Source: Rhodospirillaceae bacterium
GTDB lineage: Bacteria; Pseudomonadota; Alphaproteobacteria; GCA-2721365
NCBI GenBank assembly: GCA_002721365.1
Contig: PBKC01000037.1
Span: 1 to 64,000 of the forward strand
Direction: 5' to 3'
Length of the DNA: 64,000 bases
The notes under the pieces are model-generated. The model was not told the origin of the DNA. It worked only from the letters and a program-made list of their open reading frames with translations, and ran no database searches. Below, piece by piece: positions 32,633 to 42,399 of the stretch (position 1 is the first letter of the stretch; each line of letters starts with the position of its first letter). The position numbers were made by a program, and so were the translations under genes.

Positions 32633-34966
32633 TCAGAGATCAACCCGCCTGAGCCGCAGAGCGTTCGTGATCACCGATACCGACGACAGGCTCATCGCCG
32701 CCGCAGCGATCATCGGAGACAGCAGCATCCCGGTTACGGGATAGAGCAGTCCGGCCGCGATGGGCACGCCAAGCGTGTTGTAGGCGAAGGCGAAAAACAG
32801 GTTCTGCTTGATGTTGCGCAGGGTGGCGCGGGCGAGCTTGCGGGCCCGGACGATGCCCATGAGGTCACCGCCCAGAAGGGTGATTCCGGCGCTCTCCATC
32901 GCCACATCGGCCCCGGTGCCCATGGCGATGCCGACATCGGCGGCGGCGAGCGCGGGCGCGTCATTGACCCCATCACCGACCATGGCGATCTTGTGGCCGT
33001 CGCGGCGCAACTCGTCGATCAGGTCCTTCTTGGCTCCGGGAAGGACGCCCGCGCGCACCTCGTCGATTCCGAGCTTGCCCGCCACCGCCTGTGCCGTGCG
33101 TTCGTTGTCGCCCGTCGCCATGATGACGCGCAGCCCCAGGTCGTGAAGTTCCCGGATCGCCTGCGCCGTCGACTCCTTGATCGGGTCGGCCACCGCCACG
33201 ATGCCGGCAAGCGCGCCATCGACCGCGATGAACATCGCCGTCTTGCCTTCGGCGCGCAACGCGTCGGCCTTGGCTTCGCCCTGCGCCGTGTCCAGCTCCA
33301 TTTCCCGCATCATCGCGGCATTGCCGAGCGCCACCCTGCGTCCGCCGACCTTGCCTCGCACGCCCTTGCCGGTGACCGCTTCGAAGTCCGCAGCCTCCTG
33401 CCGCTTGGCGCCCAGCGCCTCGGCCGCCTCGACGATGGCTTCGGCCAGCGGGTGTTCCGAGCCCCGCTCGAGCGCTGCGGCGAGCGACAGCAGGTCGGCC
33501 TCCGGCAGATCCCCCAGGGCAACCGAGTCAGTCAGCTTCGGCTTGCCCATGGTCAACGTGCCGGTCTTGTCCACGATCAGCGTGTCGACGCCCGCCATGC
33601 GTTCCAGTGCCTCGGCATCCTTGATCAGCACGCCCGCCTGCGCCCCGCGTCCCGCCGCCGTGGTGATCGAGATCGGCGTCGCCAGTCCAAGGGCGCAGGG
33701 ACAGGCGATGATCAGCACCGACACCGCCGAGGCGATGGCGAAGACCAGCGCGGGTTCCGGGCCGAAGATCACCCAGACGACGAAGGCGACGATGGCGATG
33801 GCCACCACGGTCGGCACGAACACCGCCGAGACCCGGTCCGCCAGCCCCTGGATCGGCGCGCGCGACCGCCGCGCGTTCGACACCATCGCCACGATCTGCG
33901 CCAGAACGGTATCGGCCCCGACCTTGCCCGCCTCAATAACGAGACTGCCGTTCTTGTTGATCGTGGCTCCGGTCACCGCGTCGCCCGGACCCTTTTCCAC
34001 CGGCATCGACTCGCCGGTCAGCATGCTTTCGTCCAGGGACGAGCGGCCCTCGACGACCGTCCCGTCGACCGGGACCGCATCGCCGGGGCGCACGCGCAGC
34101 CGGTCGCCTTCCATGATGTTTTCCAGCGGCGCGTCATACTCCGACCCGTCCGGCAGGATGCGCCGCGCCGTCTTGGGCGCCAGATCCAGAAGCGCGCGGA
34201 TCGCGTCGCCGGTGCGTTCCCGTGCGCGCAACTCGAGAACCTGGCCCACAAAGACCAGCGTCACGATCACCACCGCCGCCTCGTAATAGGTGCCGACGCC
34301 GTGGCCCATCCGGTAGGCATCAGGGAACACGCCGGGCAGGAAGGTGGCGACCAGCGAATAGAGATAGGCCGCCGCCACGCCGAGACTGATCAGCGTCCAC
34401 ATGTTGGGGGAGCGGTTCATCATCGAGTCCCAGCCGCGTCGAAAGAACGGCAAGGCAGCCCAGAGGATGATCGGCGTCGCCAGCACGAACTCGAGATAGC
34501 TGGCGGTCTGATGCCCGATCCAGTCGCGCACCGGCAAGGCGACCAGTTCGCCCATCGTCAGGATGATGAGCGGCACCGCGGCTGCCGCCGAGATCCACAT
34601 CCGGCGGGTGAAGTCGGTCAGTTCCTCGCTGGGCTCGTCCGAGGGCAGCATCGGCTCCAGCGCCATGCCGCAGATCGGACATGCCCCGGGCGCGTCACGG
34701 ACGATCTCCGGGTGCATCGGGCAGGTGTACTGGACGTTGGCCGGAGGGACCTTCTTCTGCCCGGTGGCCCGGCCCGAGGCGTAGAACCACGGATCCGCCT
34801 TGAACTTCGTCTGGCATTTCTCGGAGCAGAAATGGAAGGTCTCGCCCTGATACTCCGCGCGACGCCCGTCGGGCTTGACTGCGACCATCATCCCGCAGAC
34901 CGGGTCCTTCGCCGTCTCTGTTCCCGCCGGAATTTCGGACTCCGCGTGATGATGACCGTGGTCCAT
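32633..34966 (-). CDS. copA: Copper-translocating P-type ATPase with YHS domain
   Basis: A 777-residue P1B-type ATPase. The N-terminus is His-rich ([10 protein letters not shown]), then a YHS domain ([10 protein letters not shown] at 21-30 ... FHFCSEKCQ), then a heavy-metal motif [10 protein letters not shown] ... PICGM (80-101) in place of the usual HMA domain. Key motifs: TGE at 317-319, CPC at 422-424, DKTGT at 466-470, SEHPLAEAI and [10 protein letters not shown]. The last helices, YNTLGVP and [15 protein letters not shown], fit Cu(I) pumps. It would move Cu from cytoplasm to periplasm, feeding the Cus pump. Confidence 0.93.
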   Translation of the reverse strand: MDHGHHHAESEIPAGTETAKDPVCGMMVAVKPDGRRAEYQGETFHFCSEKCQTKFKADPWFYASGRATGQKKVPPANVQYTCPMHPEIVRDAPGACPICGMALEPMLPSDEPSEELTDFTRRMWISAAAAVPLIILTMGELVALPVRDWIGHQTASYLEFVLATPIILWAALPFFRRGWDSMMNRSPNMWTLISLGVAAAYLYSLVATFLPGVFPDAYRMGHGVGTYYEAAVVIVTLVFVGQVLELRARERTGDAIRALLDLAPKTARRILPDGSEYDAPLENIMEGDRLRVRPGDAVPVDGTVVEGRSSLDESMLTGESMPVEKGPGDAVTGATINKNGSLVIEAGKVGADTVLAQIVAMVSNARRSRAPIQGLADRVSAVFVPTVVAIAIVAFVVWVIFGPEPALVFAIASAVSVLIIACPCALGLATPISITTAAGRGAQAGVLIKDAEALERMAGVDTLIVDKTGTLTMGKPKLTDSVALGDLPEADLLSLAAALERGSEHPLAEAIVEAAEALGAKRQEAADFEAVTGKGVRGKVGGRRVALGNAAMMREMELDTAQGEAKADALRAEGKTAMFIAVDGALAGIVAVADPIKESTAQAIRELHDLGLRVIMATGDNERTAQAVAGKLGIDEVRAGVLPGAKKDLIDELRRDGHKIAMVGDGVNDAPALAAADVGIAMGTGADVAMESAGITLLGGDLMGIVRARKLARATLRNIKQNLFFAFAYNTLGVPIAAGLLYPVTGMLLSPMIAAAAMSLSSVSVITNALRLRRVDL

Positions 34967-35030
34967 GTCCTGCCAGCCTTTGCTACTCGTTTCAGCTTGC
35001 GACTTCCCGCCGTTGGAACCTCACACCATC

Positions 35031-35408
35031 TTAATGTTGGTCGTGAGCGCCATCCCTGACCGGATTGTGCGCCAGGAAAACCCACACGAACAGGAACACC
35101 AGCGCCATCCCGATCGCACCAAACACGACGATCAGCGGATCGGACTGCCACTTCATCGCGGCGAAGGTGGTCAGCATCACTGCATCGCCGCCCGCAGACG
35201 GAAACGCATTCGACATTTTAATGTAGGTGTAGGCGCTGAACGCGGTCACGACCGCGCCCACGACGAATGAGAGCGGGAAGAGCGACCCTGCAAGCTCGGC
35301 GATCTGGCCCGTCAGCGCGAAAATGCCTGCGCCGATCATCACGCCGGTGCCCATGGCCACCGCGCCCCATAGAGTGATGCTGTTCTTCTCGTAGTTCTTC
35401 GCCATCAC
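35031..35408 (-). pseudogene. APC-family permease with large internal deletion
   Basis: A 125-residue frame. The first 85 residues are the start of an APC amino-acid permease (ITLWGAVAMGTGVMIGAGIF, LTGQ, then SFVVGAVVTAFSAYTYIKMS, NAFPSAGG). It then jumps to what looks like the last helix of such a protein (PLIVVFGAIGMALVFLFVWV). Full members have about 400 residues or more, so some 300 residues of the middle seem to be gone with the frame kept. It overlaps TVP38 by ATGA. It may be dead, or act as a small membrane protein. Confidence 0.6.
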
Positions 35409-36076
35409 TTTCTCTTTTCAGGCTGTCGGCGCATCGCCACCCAGAGAAGCGGCAATCCCGTCACAAGTCCGAGGCCGAGCACCGCCCATGTCGCCCGGCC
35501 AAGGTCCCCGCTCACCGCCTCGCCACCGAAATGAGTGAGCAGGAAGCTCGCCGGAACGATGCCAGCCAGTGTCGCAACCGCGAAACGCCAGGCGTGCAGG
35601 CGGCTGAGCCCGGCCGCGTAGCTGATCATGTCGAAGGACACGAAGGGCATCAGGCGGCTGGCAAACACCGTCGCCGTCAATGCAGTCTGCGACCCGAGCA
35701 ATCCTGCATCGACGTGGTCACCGAACACGCGCCGCAAGACGTCATGCCCCAGAACCCGTGCGAGGCCGAAAGCGATCAGCGCCCCGAGCTCGGCGCCGAT
35801 CACGACCTGCACCGTCCCCCAGAGATGCCCGTAGGCCGCTCCGGCCGCCAGCGCGATCGGCGCGCTTGGGATCGGGCTGGCCACGACTGCGACGATCATG
35901 AGCGTGACGATCAAAACCGGCCCCCATAGGCCAGCGCGCGCAACCAGCATCTCGAGGCGCTTACCGTCCATCAGTTCGCGTGCCTCGGTGAACACCGACG
36001 GCGCAAACAGCCAGATCCCAAGCAGGGCGATCCCGAGGAGCACCAAACCCGCAAGAATGCCGGCGCGCAGGGTCAT
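35405..36076 (-). CDS. TVP38/TMEM64 family membrane protein
   Basis: A 223-residue inner-membrane protein of the TVP38/TMEM64 (DedA-like) family with about five helices. The VVASPIPSAPIALAAGAAYG and SRLMPFVSFDMISYAAGLS segments are the family signature. Function is uncertain: lipid or selenite transport has been suggested for relatives. It sits in the DUF302-TVP38-APC'-copA operon. A broken paralogue is at 21639-21969. Confidence 0.88.
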   Translation of the reverse strand: MTLRAGILAGLVLLGIALLGIWLFAPSVFTEARELMDGKRLEMLVARAGLWGPVLIVTLMIVAVVASPIPSAPIALAAGAAYGHLWGTVQVVIGAELGALIAFGLARVLGHDVLRRVFGDHVDAGLLGSQTALTATVFASRLMPFVSFDMISYAAGLSRLHAWRFAVATLAGIVPASFLLTHFGGEAVSGDLGRATWAVLGLGLVTGLPLLWVAMRRQPEKRK

Positions 36077-36077
36077 C

Positions 36078-36464
36078 TCAGATCGCCTCGACAGCCTTCG
36101 CCAGGAGGCCGCGGGCCTGCCCCGCGACTACCGTCAATTCGGTGTTCTCGACCGCCTGCATCGACGCCACCGGGTCGATGGCGCTGACCTCCACACCGCC
36201 CTCGACTTCGCGCAGGATGACGTTGCAGGGCAGCATCGCCCCAACCCTCGGCTCGATCCCGATCGCCTGATGCGCCATGTTAGGATTGCAGGCGCCGAGA
36301 ATTCGATAGGCCGGCATCTCGACATCAAGCTTCTTCTTCATCGTCGCCTTGACGTCGATCTCGGTCAGCACGCCGAAGCCTTGGTCCGCGAGTGCTTTTC
36401 GTGCGCGGGCGTCAATATCATCGATATCACCGCCAGCTATCATTCGAGTGATCGTGTAGTTCAT
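36078..36464 (-). CDS. DUF302 family protein
   Basis: A 128-residue soluble DUF302 protein (DIDARARKALADQGFGVLTE, IDVKATMKKKLDVEMPAYRI, LGACNPNMAHQAI, LPCNVILREVEGG). The cysteines in LGACNP and LPCNV are conserved in many members and suggest heme or metal contact. It leads the minus-strand copper operon and may be the first gene transcribed. Start at 36464 with a gaaaggac ribosome site. Confidence 0.88.
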   Translation of the reverse strand: MNYTITRMIAGGDIDDIDARARKALADQGFGVLTEIDVKATMKKKLDVEMPAYRILGACNPNMAHQAIGIEPRVGAMLPCNVILREVEGGVEVSAIDPVASMQAVENTELTVVAGQARGLLAKAVEAI

Positions 36465-36778
36465 TGCGATGTCCTTTCACTTATTTCCCAAGATGCTTGA
36501 CCAGGGTGGCTATCGCCGAAACCCCTCCACCACCAGCAGATGGTTGATCGCCTCGAAACGCCCAGTGTCGCGTAACAGTGCGAGCCACTGATCGTGCCCC
36601 AGGGCGGCAGTCAAGACCTACTCCAGCCATAACATCCGGACCGGCATCCAGATCGCCATTCCGATTATCATCAGGTTCTCGCTCAGGGATACGCATCAGC
36701 GTCAGGGGACATCAGGGCCGGCAGCCTCTATTGGCGGTGTCGTGTTGGTCCCATCATGGGCCACCAGAGCGACGGAAC
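36465..36778. other. Intergenic region with gene remnants and a repeat copy
   Basis: On the minus strand short pieces look like former coding sequence: MIIGMAIWMPVRMLWLE* near 36620-36670 and LTAALGHDQWLALLRDTG onwards near 36540-36610. Neither has a start and ribosome site, and neither is recognised. The 37-base repeat shared with 9302-9338 is at its right end. It looks like a recombination scar at the edge of the copper operon. Confidence 0.4.
36697..36733 (+). repeat. Dispersed 37-base repeat, copy 2
   Basis: Matches 9302-9338 at 35 of 37 positions. Here it is outside any gene, directly beside the metal cargo, while copy 1 is inside the secreted coiled-coil gene. The two copies are in the same orientation and bracket most of the cargo. 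Confidence 0.75.
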
Positions 36779-37036
36779 TTGCAGATCCACCCGCAACTGA
36801 CCGCCACCCTGCTGGCAATCTCGCTGAGCGGATGCGCCGCCGTTGCCTATCCTGTGCCGCAAGGCGCGGTCAACGTTCCGCCCGGCCATATGACGCCGCC
36901 GGGCTGTTGCCGGGTATGCTTTCCCGATTGGTTGCCGAGCCAGCAGCTAACACCCGGTCCGTTCGAGGCGCTATGGCATCAGGTACCGCCTGTGCGGCGC
37001 CGGTATCCGGGTCCGGCGCTGGGATACGGCGAATAA
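36779..37036 (+). CDS. Small proline-rich lipoprotein
   Basis: About 85 residues from a TTG start at 36779; no ATG is available. The N-terminus has a lipobox (LLAISLSGC), and the mature part is Pro/Gly-rich with VPPGHMTPPGCCRVCFPDWL and PSQQLTPGP. This matches a short conserved lipoprotein pattern (PPGHLPPPGECRVWYPxRPP) seen near metal-resistance genes. The changes of usual residues (CCRVCFP) and the poor start suggest that it may be decaying. Confidence 0.5.
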   Translation: MQIHPQLTATLLAISLSGCAAVAYPVPQGAVNVPPGHMTPPGCCRVCFPDWLPSQQLTPGPFEALWHQVPPVRRRYPGPALGYGE

Positions 37037-37041
37037 AGAAA

Positions 37042-37065
37042 GCCCGCCGAGCGTACCCGGCGGGC
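37042..37065 (-). terminator. Hairpin with U-tract on the minus strand
   Basis: The arms gcccgccg and cggcgggc flank an eight-base loop. On the minus strand the stem is followed by tttctttatt, as in an intrinsic terminator. It lies just after the stop of the plus-strand lipoprotein, so it may act bidirectionally; no minus-strand gene directly upstream is known. Confidence 0.5.
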
Positions 37066-37244
37066 ATAGGGCGCTCTCTCTCGAAGAAAGCGCAGGCCGT
37101 GGAAGATTCAGTGTGCGCCGTCGCCAGGAGCCGGACAAGAAAAAGCCTGTCGGCAATCCCATACGGAGCCCCGCGGCGTGTCAGTGTAGCGACAGCGACC
37201 TGTCCGGCGCGGCAGCACTGCCGCCGGTTGGATTCTAAAAAGCG

Positions 37245-37877
37245 TTGGGCAAGCCGATGCACTTCTACAATGAACATATCCTCCCTCGGCTGACCCACTT
37301 GGCGATGCGCCAGGAGCAGCTCCTTCCTTATCGGAGTCGCGCCGTCGCTATCGCGAGGGGGCGTGTTCTCGAGGTTGGCGTCGGCTCCGGTCTGAACCTT
37401 GCGCTCTACCCGGATGCAGTGCGCGGAGTCATTGGCATCGATCCTTCGCCAGGGTTGCTCCGACTGGCGGTGGCGGCATCGCGGAACCGCACACCTGAGA
37501 CGACGCTGATTGAGGGCTCGGCGGAGGAACTGCCGCTCGAAGACGGAAGCATCGATTGTGCGATCGCGACCTGGACGCTTTGCAGTATTCCGCAGCCTCG
37601 CCGAGCGCTCTCGGAGATCCGGCGCGTTCTAAAGCCGCGGACGGGAATCTTCAGCTTCGTCGAGCACGGCTTGGCGCCGGAGCCGCGCGTCCAACGATGG
37701 CAGCGATGGCTAACGCCCGCCTGGAGCCGTTGCGCCGGGAACTGCCATCTCGATCGGCCGACGGCGACTCTCATTGAGGAGAGCGGGTTTCGAATCGAGG
37801 AGCTCAGGACCGGCTATGCATCCGGGCCAAAACCGATGGTCTTCATGTACGAAGGCGTTGCCCGGCGCGGTTCATGA
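37245..37877 (+). CDS. Class I SAM-dependent methyltransferase
   Basis: A 210-residue methyltransferase. Motif I is VLEVGVGSGLNL, the acidic end of beta-2 is GIDPSP, and the ATWTLCSIPQPRRALSEIRR, VLKPRTGIFSFVEHG stretch is typical of the UbiE/PMT-like type. The EHGLAPEPRVQRWQR portion resembles methyltransferases often found in metal and metalloid resistance islands. The substrate is unknown. The region to its left and right carries no partner gene. Confidence 0.82.
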   Translation: MGKPMHFYNEHILPRLTHLAMRQEQLLPYRSRAVAIARGRVLEVGVGSGLNLALYPDAVRGVIGIDPSPGLLRLAVAASRNRTPETTLIEGSAEELPLEDGSIDCAIATWTLCSIPQPRRALSEIRRVLKPRTGIFSFVEHGLAPEPRVQRWQRWLTPAWSRCAGNCHLDRPTATLIEESGFRIEELRTGYASGPKPMVFMYEGVARRGS

Positions 37878-38116
37878 CTGAAACTGACAAAGGCGTGACA
37901 GCCGTTCGGCCGAAATTCTGACGGCGGTATATAGCGGTATATAATGGCGCTCGGCGCAGCTTCCTAACCATGGACGTGTTGACGTGATCGCTCAGGGAGC
38001 GCGTCCAAAGCTTTGCAGACCACGCCGCATTTTGCATAACCGGCATATCATGGCTTCGATTGCGCCGAGCTGGCTATCTGTCGCTCTGACTCGATCTCGA
38101 CTGAGTCATGCTGAGT

Positions 38117-39643
38117 TCATCGATCGTGCTCCGGGGTGTTTGAACGCCTTGGCTCTGCTGAGCGGCGGTCTCTGAATTCCTGCAAGCGCGAAGCGACGTC
38201 ACGCTCCGGCTCCGGTTGCTTCGACGGCTGCGCTGTCGGTCCCGCAGGCGCTTCGCGGAGAGCGACCAGCCGCTCGAAGTGATCCCGGAGGGGCGGCAGG
38301 GCGGCTTCCGCCTCTCGGCCCGATTGCGAAGCTGGCGGCCTTTCCGCGGCTTGCTCGACGGCCGGGCCGGCTGATCTGGTCGGCCCTTTCTCCGGCGGCA
38401 CCTTCTCCGACAGCGTCTTCTTCGTCGCCGGTGCGAACGCCTGGCGCAGCTGGTTTCGATCGTGCCGGAGTTCACACAATAGGTCCGCCTGCCGCTGCCG
38501 CCCTTCGCGCAGCTGCACCTGTAGTTTCTGGCGCTCCTGCAACTGCGTACTGACCAGTGCATCGCGCTGCTCCCGGTCGCGCCGCAGGGCTGCATAGGAT
38601 TCGAGCTCGTTCTGCTTCCTTAGCCGGGCGTGCTGGCCGGTCATCCGGTCCCAGAGACCGCGAAAGCCCTTGTTGAACCGCTCCTGGCGCTCGCGGATTT
38701 CTGCCGCCCACCGCTCCTTCTGCGTCGCATCGAGCCGCTGACGCTCGGCTGCATGGGAGGCTGCCATCTCGCGGCGGCGCAGTTGGAGCTGCATTGTCTC
38801 GGCCGCATGCTTCGTCCGGGCTTCGTCGGCATGACGATTGAAGGCCTGCGTCATGTCCTGCGCCATGTGCGCCTTCGCCTCAATGACGCTTGGCAGGGTG
38901 TCCGGCTCGCCGAGCTTCGCACGGACCTCCTTTGCCTTCTTGTCGGTGTAGCGGGCGACGGACAGCACCTCACCCTGATGCGTCACCGCCACATGCCCGC
39001 GCCGGTCGCCCTTCGCGAGGAGGATGCCGCGCTCGTTCAGCGCCTGCTCGAAGGCGGCGCGGGAGTCCGAAACCGCCCAGCACTCCTGCATCATCGCCTT
39101 GAGGTCGCGGGCGTTCTCGCCCATGCGCTTGGCCTGCTGCCATTCGGCGAGGGTGAAGTTGCGCGGGTCGCGCGCCTCGCTGTTCATCAGCCCCTTTGGC
39201 ATCCGCCAGTCATGCTCCAGATAGGTCTCCCGGGAGATGTCCCTGAGCTTGGTCTTGAAGTGCGACATGTTGACCGCCGTCATGCTGTCGACGTCGATCC
39301 GGCTCCACACGACATGGGCATGCCGGCGACCTTCCTTCTCGTGGAAGACGATGATGCGGGGCTGATCATCAAGGCCGGTCTTCCGCTCGATCCGGTCGGC
39401 GACCGCCTCGAATGTCTCGACGCTCACCCGCTCGGTCTCGGGTGGGTTGAGCGAGACGGAGAAGAGGAACTGCTTGCACCTGGTGCCGCGGCTCACCGCA
39501 TAGGCTTCCTTCATCGCCCCGACGATGTCGTCGGAGACGAAGCCGCGGACCTCGTGGACCTCGACATGCTCGTTCTCCTCGGTCTTGAGGAGATGCAGAC
39601 CCAATGCCTTGCCGCCGCCGCGCTGGCTCGCCTTGATGATCAT
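38117..39643 (-). CDS. Mobilization relaxase (MobA/VirD2-like)
   Basis: A 508-residue relaxase. The N-terminal domain has the histidine triad HEKEGRRHAHVVWSRIDVDS, with an N-terminal ASQRGGGKALGLHLL segment. The first-motif tyrosine is not obvious, as in some alphaproteobacterial MobA-like proteins. The C-terminal 250 residues are a long charged helix (LQLRRREMAASHAAERQRLD, later QLQERQKLQVQLREGRQRQA), then a Pro-rich tail. It would nick oriT and lead the DNA to the coupling ATPase at 2839-4452. It is three bases from the MobC-like gene. Confidence 0.85.
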   Translation of the reverse strand: MIIKASQRGGGKALGLHLLKTEENEHVEVHEVRGFVSDDIVGAMKEAYAVSRGTRCKQFLFSVSLNPPETERVSVETFEAVADRIERKTGLDDQPRIIVFHEKEGRRHAHVVWSRIDVDSMTAVNMSHFKTKLRDISRETYLEHDWRMPKGLMNSEARDPRNFTLAEWQQAKRMGENARDLKAMMQECWAVSDSRAAFEQALNERGILLAKGDRRGHVAVTHQGEVLSVARYTDKKAKEVRAKLGEPDTLPSVIEAKAHMAQDMTQAFNRHADEARTKHAAETMQLQLRRREMAASHAAERQRLDATQKERWAAEIRERQERFNKGFRGLWDRMTGQHARLRKQNELESYAALRRDREQRDALVSTQLQERQKLQVQLREGRQRQADLLCELRHDRNQLRQAFAPATKKTLSEKVPPEKGPTRSAGPAVEQAAERPPASQSGREAEAALPPLRDHFERLVALREAPAGPTAQPSKQPEPERDVASRLQEFRDRRSAEPRRSNTPEHDR

Positions 39644-39646
39644 GGC

Positions 39647-40051
39647 TCAGCGCTCCCGGATGCCGAGGGCATCCATGAGGAGCCGTTTCATGCGGGCGAC
39701 ATCGGCACACGCATTTTGCAGCGAAGCGACGGTATCGGGATCGAGCGGCAGGGCGCCGACCCTTGCAGCTCCGGCGAGTTCGTTCATGCTGTCGGACAGA
39801 CGCGAACTGCCCAGCATGCCGAGCAGTTGCGCGAGCGCCTTGTGATCCTGCACAGGGGCCTTGCCGCGCGTCCGGTGCGGGTTGGTCTTGCTGTCGAAGA
39901 TGCGGGAGCGGATGTAGGTGCCCAGCGGCAGGCCCGCCGCCGCCTGCTCCAGTCGTGCCCGCTCTGCCTCGCTCAGACGGAGAGAGAAGGGCGAAGAGCC
40001 TTTTGCGTTGCGCAGGCTGGCGTGAGGCCGAAAGCTGTTCCTATGGCTCAT
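39647..40051 (-). CDS. MobC-like relaxosome accessory protein
   Basis: A 134-residue basic protein with a ribbon-helix-helix-like N-terminal part (FSLRLSEAERARLEQAAAGL, PLGTYIRSRIF) and a helical C-terminus (ADVARMKRLLMDALG), the layout of plasmid MobC proteins. It probably opens or bends oriT for the relaxase. I start it at the ATG at 40051; a TTG at 40072 would add seven residues. It is co-transcribed with the relaxase. Confidence 0.75.
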   Translation of the reverse strand: MSHRNSFRPHASLRNAKGSSPFSLRLSEAERARLEQAAAGLPLGTYIRSRIFDSKTNPHRTRGKAPVQDHKALAQLLGMLGSSRLSDSMNELAGAARVGALPLDPDTVASLQNACADVARMKRLLMDALGIRER

Positions 40052-40285
40052 AGGAAAGCCCCCCGGGATCAATCCCGGCGGACTTCAGATGCTCGTTCCA
40101 GGTCTCCAGCGTCTCGAAAAGGAGGTTCGAACTCTCCCCGTCGAGGTGCACCACGCTTCTATAAGGATTCGCTCTCCCGCATCTGATGGCTTGGACGTTG
40201 CGCCAATCAGGTCACGCCAAGAGCTTGCGACTAGCCTGTCGACCGGGGGCTATCGACCCGAAGCGCACGCGATTCAGTATCGTGT
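40052..40285. other. Probable oriT region upstream of mobC
   Basis: oriT normally lies just upstream of the mob operon, and this is the only gap there. It contains a short inverted pair cggggg/cccg around 40244-40262, but no recognisable nic consensus. On the minus strand a gene end reads HLDGESSNLLFETLETWNEH, LKSAGIDPGGLSYEP*, finishing within the mobC start. It has no start codon, so it is a remnant or a chance frame. Confidence 0.35.
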
Positions 40286-41065
40286 TCACACTGTCGGAAC
40301 GGTCCCTCCGTCGATGAGATATTCGGCACCGGTTATTGCTGCCGCGCGGTCCGATGCCAGAAAGGCAATCAGGCTGGCGACTTCCTCCGGCTTTGCGGGG
40401 CGACCGATGGGTATGCCACCGAGGGCGTCCATAATGATCTTCTTGCCTCCCTCGTAGTCGGTGCCCGCGCCCTCGGCCAGGCGCTCTGCGTATCGAACCG
40501 CGGCTTCAGTCTCGATCCAACCAGGCGCTACCCGCAGCACGCGCACCCCTTTCGGAGCCACTTCTTTCGACAAGGCTTTGCTGTAGGTCGACAGCGCTGC
40601 TTTCGCCGCGGCATAGGCGGTCGTCGACTCCGGCAGCGGTAGCGTGCGCTGGATCGACGATACATGGATGACCACGCCACTTCCTCGGTTGATCATCTGC
40701 GGGACAAGCTGCCGATCCAGTCGAATGGCGGGAAACAGGTTTAGGTAAAGTTCTTTGTGCCAATCGCTGTCGGTCAGCGCCGCAAAGCCTCCGCCTGGCG
40801 CCGAGGAGCCTCCCAGCATGTGCACGAGAATGTCCACGGCGCCGAGACGCTGACATGCGGTTCGGGCTACGATCGCGCTGCCTTCTTCAGTAGCTAGATC
40901 GGCGGCGACGAAAGATTCATCCGATATCGCCTCATGCCTCGATCGCGCGGTGGTAAGGACCTGCGCCCCTAGTTCTCGAAACAGCGCCACGGTTGCCGCA
41001 CCGGTACCCTTGGTTCCGGCAGTGATAAGGGCACGCTTGCCCTTAAATGAGATGAATTCCTTCAT
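40286..41065 (-). CDS. Short-chain dehydrogenase/reductase
   Basis: A 259-residue classical SDR. The cofactor motif is TAGTKGTG, the active-site residues are in VSSIQRT and [10 protein letters not shown] (S, Y, K), and the C-terminal [19 protein letters not shown] is standard. The substrate is unknown. It overlaps the SnoaL-like gene by one base and is divergent from a LysR regulator, which probably controls both. Confidence 0.88.
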   Translation of the reverse strand: MKEFISFKGKRALITAGTKGTGAATVALFRELGAQVLTTARSRHEAISDESFVAADLATEEGSAIVARTACQRLGAVDILVHMLGGSSAPGGGFAALTDSDWHKELYLNLFPAIRLDRQLVPQMINRGSGVVIHVSSIQRTLPLPESTTAYAAAKAALSTYSKALSKEVAPKGVRVLRVAPGWIETEAAVRYAERLAEGAGTDYEGGKKIIMDALGGIPIGRPAKPEEVASLIAFLASDRAAAITGAEYLIDGGTVPTV

Positions 41066-41385
41066 CACCGGATCTCCAGTGCAACAATCTTGTTGCTCTT
41101 GATGGTGAAGAAGAATTCCAGCACAACCGGACTGTTCGGAAAGTCTCCGCTGACCTTCGCGCGCACGCGAATCCTGTCGTCCGCTGCAGTCGTCTCGATA
41201 GGTTCGTTGACGTGATGGGTCTGCTCCTTCGCGCTCACCCACCATTTCCGGATTTCGTGGACACCTTGATGACAGGCGCGCTCGTCCTCGACCACGGCGT
41301 CAGCGGAGAACAGTGCGACAAGTGCGTCGGCATCGTTGCGCCTATCAGCTTCGAAATAGGCACTTATGACTTTGGGCATTTCCAT
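41065..41385 (-). CDS. SnoaL-like / NTF2-fold protein
   Basis: A 106-residue NTF2-like protein ([44 protein letters not shown]). These small cone-shaped proteins act as isomerases, hydrolases or binding partners. It is translated just before the SDR gene (TGATG), so the pair probably acts on the same substrate. Confidence 0.82.
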   Translation of the reverse strand: MEMPKVISAYFEADRRNDADALVALFSADAVVEDERACHQGVHEIRKWWVSAKEQTHHVNEPIETTAADDRIRVRAKVSGDFPNSPVVLEFFFTIKSNKIVALEIR

Positions 41386-41490
41386 TGGGGTCTTCCTCGC
41401 AGGCCAAAAACTCTGCCCCCGAAATTAATGCCCTACAGTTATCACGATAAGTGGGATAAAATTGCATGTGGTCTTGAAGGAATCGGGATA

Positions 41491-42399
41491 ATGGGTCGCA
41501 CCGGCCTCAACGATCTGGAAGCTGTTATCGCCATAAGCAGAAGAGGGACGTTTCGGGCCGCGGCGATCGACCTGGGAATGTCCACGACTGCGCTCAGCCA
41601 TACCATCGGTAGACTCGAGACGGTTCTTGGCGTCCGCCTGTTCAATCGCACTACGCGTAGCGTATCGCTGACCGACGCGGGCCGACTATTCGTGGAACAG
41701 GTCGGGCCAGCGCTTCAGGACATTCAGGGCGCATTGGGCACGGTACGCTCTCACCGTGAGACGCCATCGGGAACGATCCGGATCAATGCGGCACCGTTTG
41801 CCGCCCGCGAGATCATCTCGCCGCTGGTATTTGAGTTTCTTCGCCGCTATCCGGACATGAACGTCGATCTGGTTACCGAGGGACGACTGGTAGACATCGT
41901 CGCCCAAGGCTTTGATATGGGTGTGCGTGTCGCTGGCCTTGTTCCGACCGATATGATCACCGTGCCGCTCGGCCGCCCGCAGAGATATGCCATCGTTGGG
42001 TCCCCTCATTACTTCAGGGCTCATGGGAAGCCGCTCGTTCCCCCCGATCTCCTCAACCACCAATGCATACGCGTACGATTGCCGGATGGGACAATGTTCC
42101 GGTGGCGATTCGAGAAGGACGGAGAGGCGGCTCAGATCGATGTGCGCGGAGCCCTTACACTTGATGAAACAAGCCTCGCACGAGCCGCGGTTCTAGAGGG
42201 TATCGGCATAGCCTGTTTCATGGAGCAGAGTGTCATTTCAGACATCGAAGAAGGACGCCTGGTCCGCGTGCTGGAAGACTGGACGCCGCCCTTCCCCGGT
42301 CTTTGCCTTTACTACCCGGGGCGCCGAAACCTGTCGGCTGGGCTAAGGGCCTTCCTGGCATTGGCTCGCGAACTCGCGAAAGTTGGCGGCAGAAGGTAG
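41491..42399 (+). CDS. LysR-family transcriptional regulator
   Basis: A 302-residue LysR protein. The HTH reads [20 protein letters not shown] and [20 protein letters not shown], followed by the linker [19 protein letters not shown] and the substrate-binding domain. It is divergent from the SDR/SnoaL-like pair, the usual layout for a LysR regulator and its target. The intergenic 105 bases would hold the operator. I use the ATG at 41491. Confidence 0.88.
   Translation: MGRTGLNDLEAVIAISRRGTFRAAAIDLGMSTTALSHTIGRLETVLGVRLFNRTTRSVSLTDAGRLFVEQVGPALQDIQGALGTVRSHRETPSGTIRINAAPFAAREIISPLVFEFLRRYPDMNVDLVTEGRLVDIVAQGFDMGVRVAGLVPTDMITVPLGRPQRYAIVGSPHYFRAHGKPLVPPDLLNHQCIRVRLPDGTMFRWRFEKDGEAAQIDVRGALTLDETSLARAAVLEGIGIACFMEQSVISDIEEGRLVRVLEDWTPPFPGLCLYYPGRRNLSAGLRAFLALARELAKVGGRR

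Noticed and set aside
32624..35059. An 811-codon plus-strand frame opposite the copper ATPase
   Set aside because: It is the antisense of a well-recognised P-type ATPase, is Arg/His/Asp-rich and matches no family. The same holds for long frames opposite virD4, trmD-rplS, leuC and leuB.
40121..40137. A tRNA T-arm (ggagg-ttcgaac-tctcc) upstream of mobC
   Set aside because: The distance to the next cca is too long for an acceptor strand, and no other tRNA arm fits.
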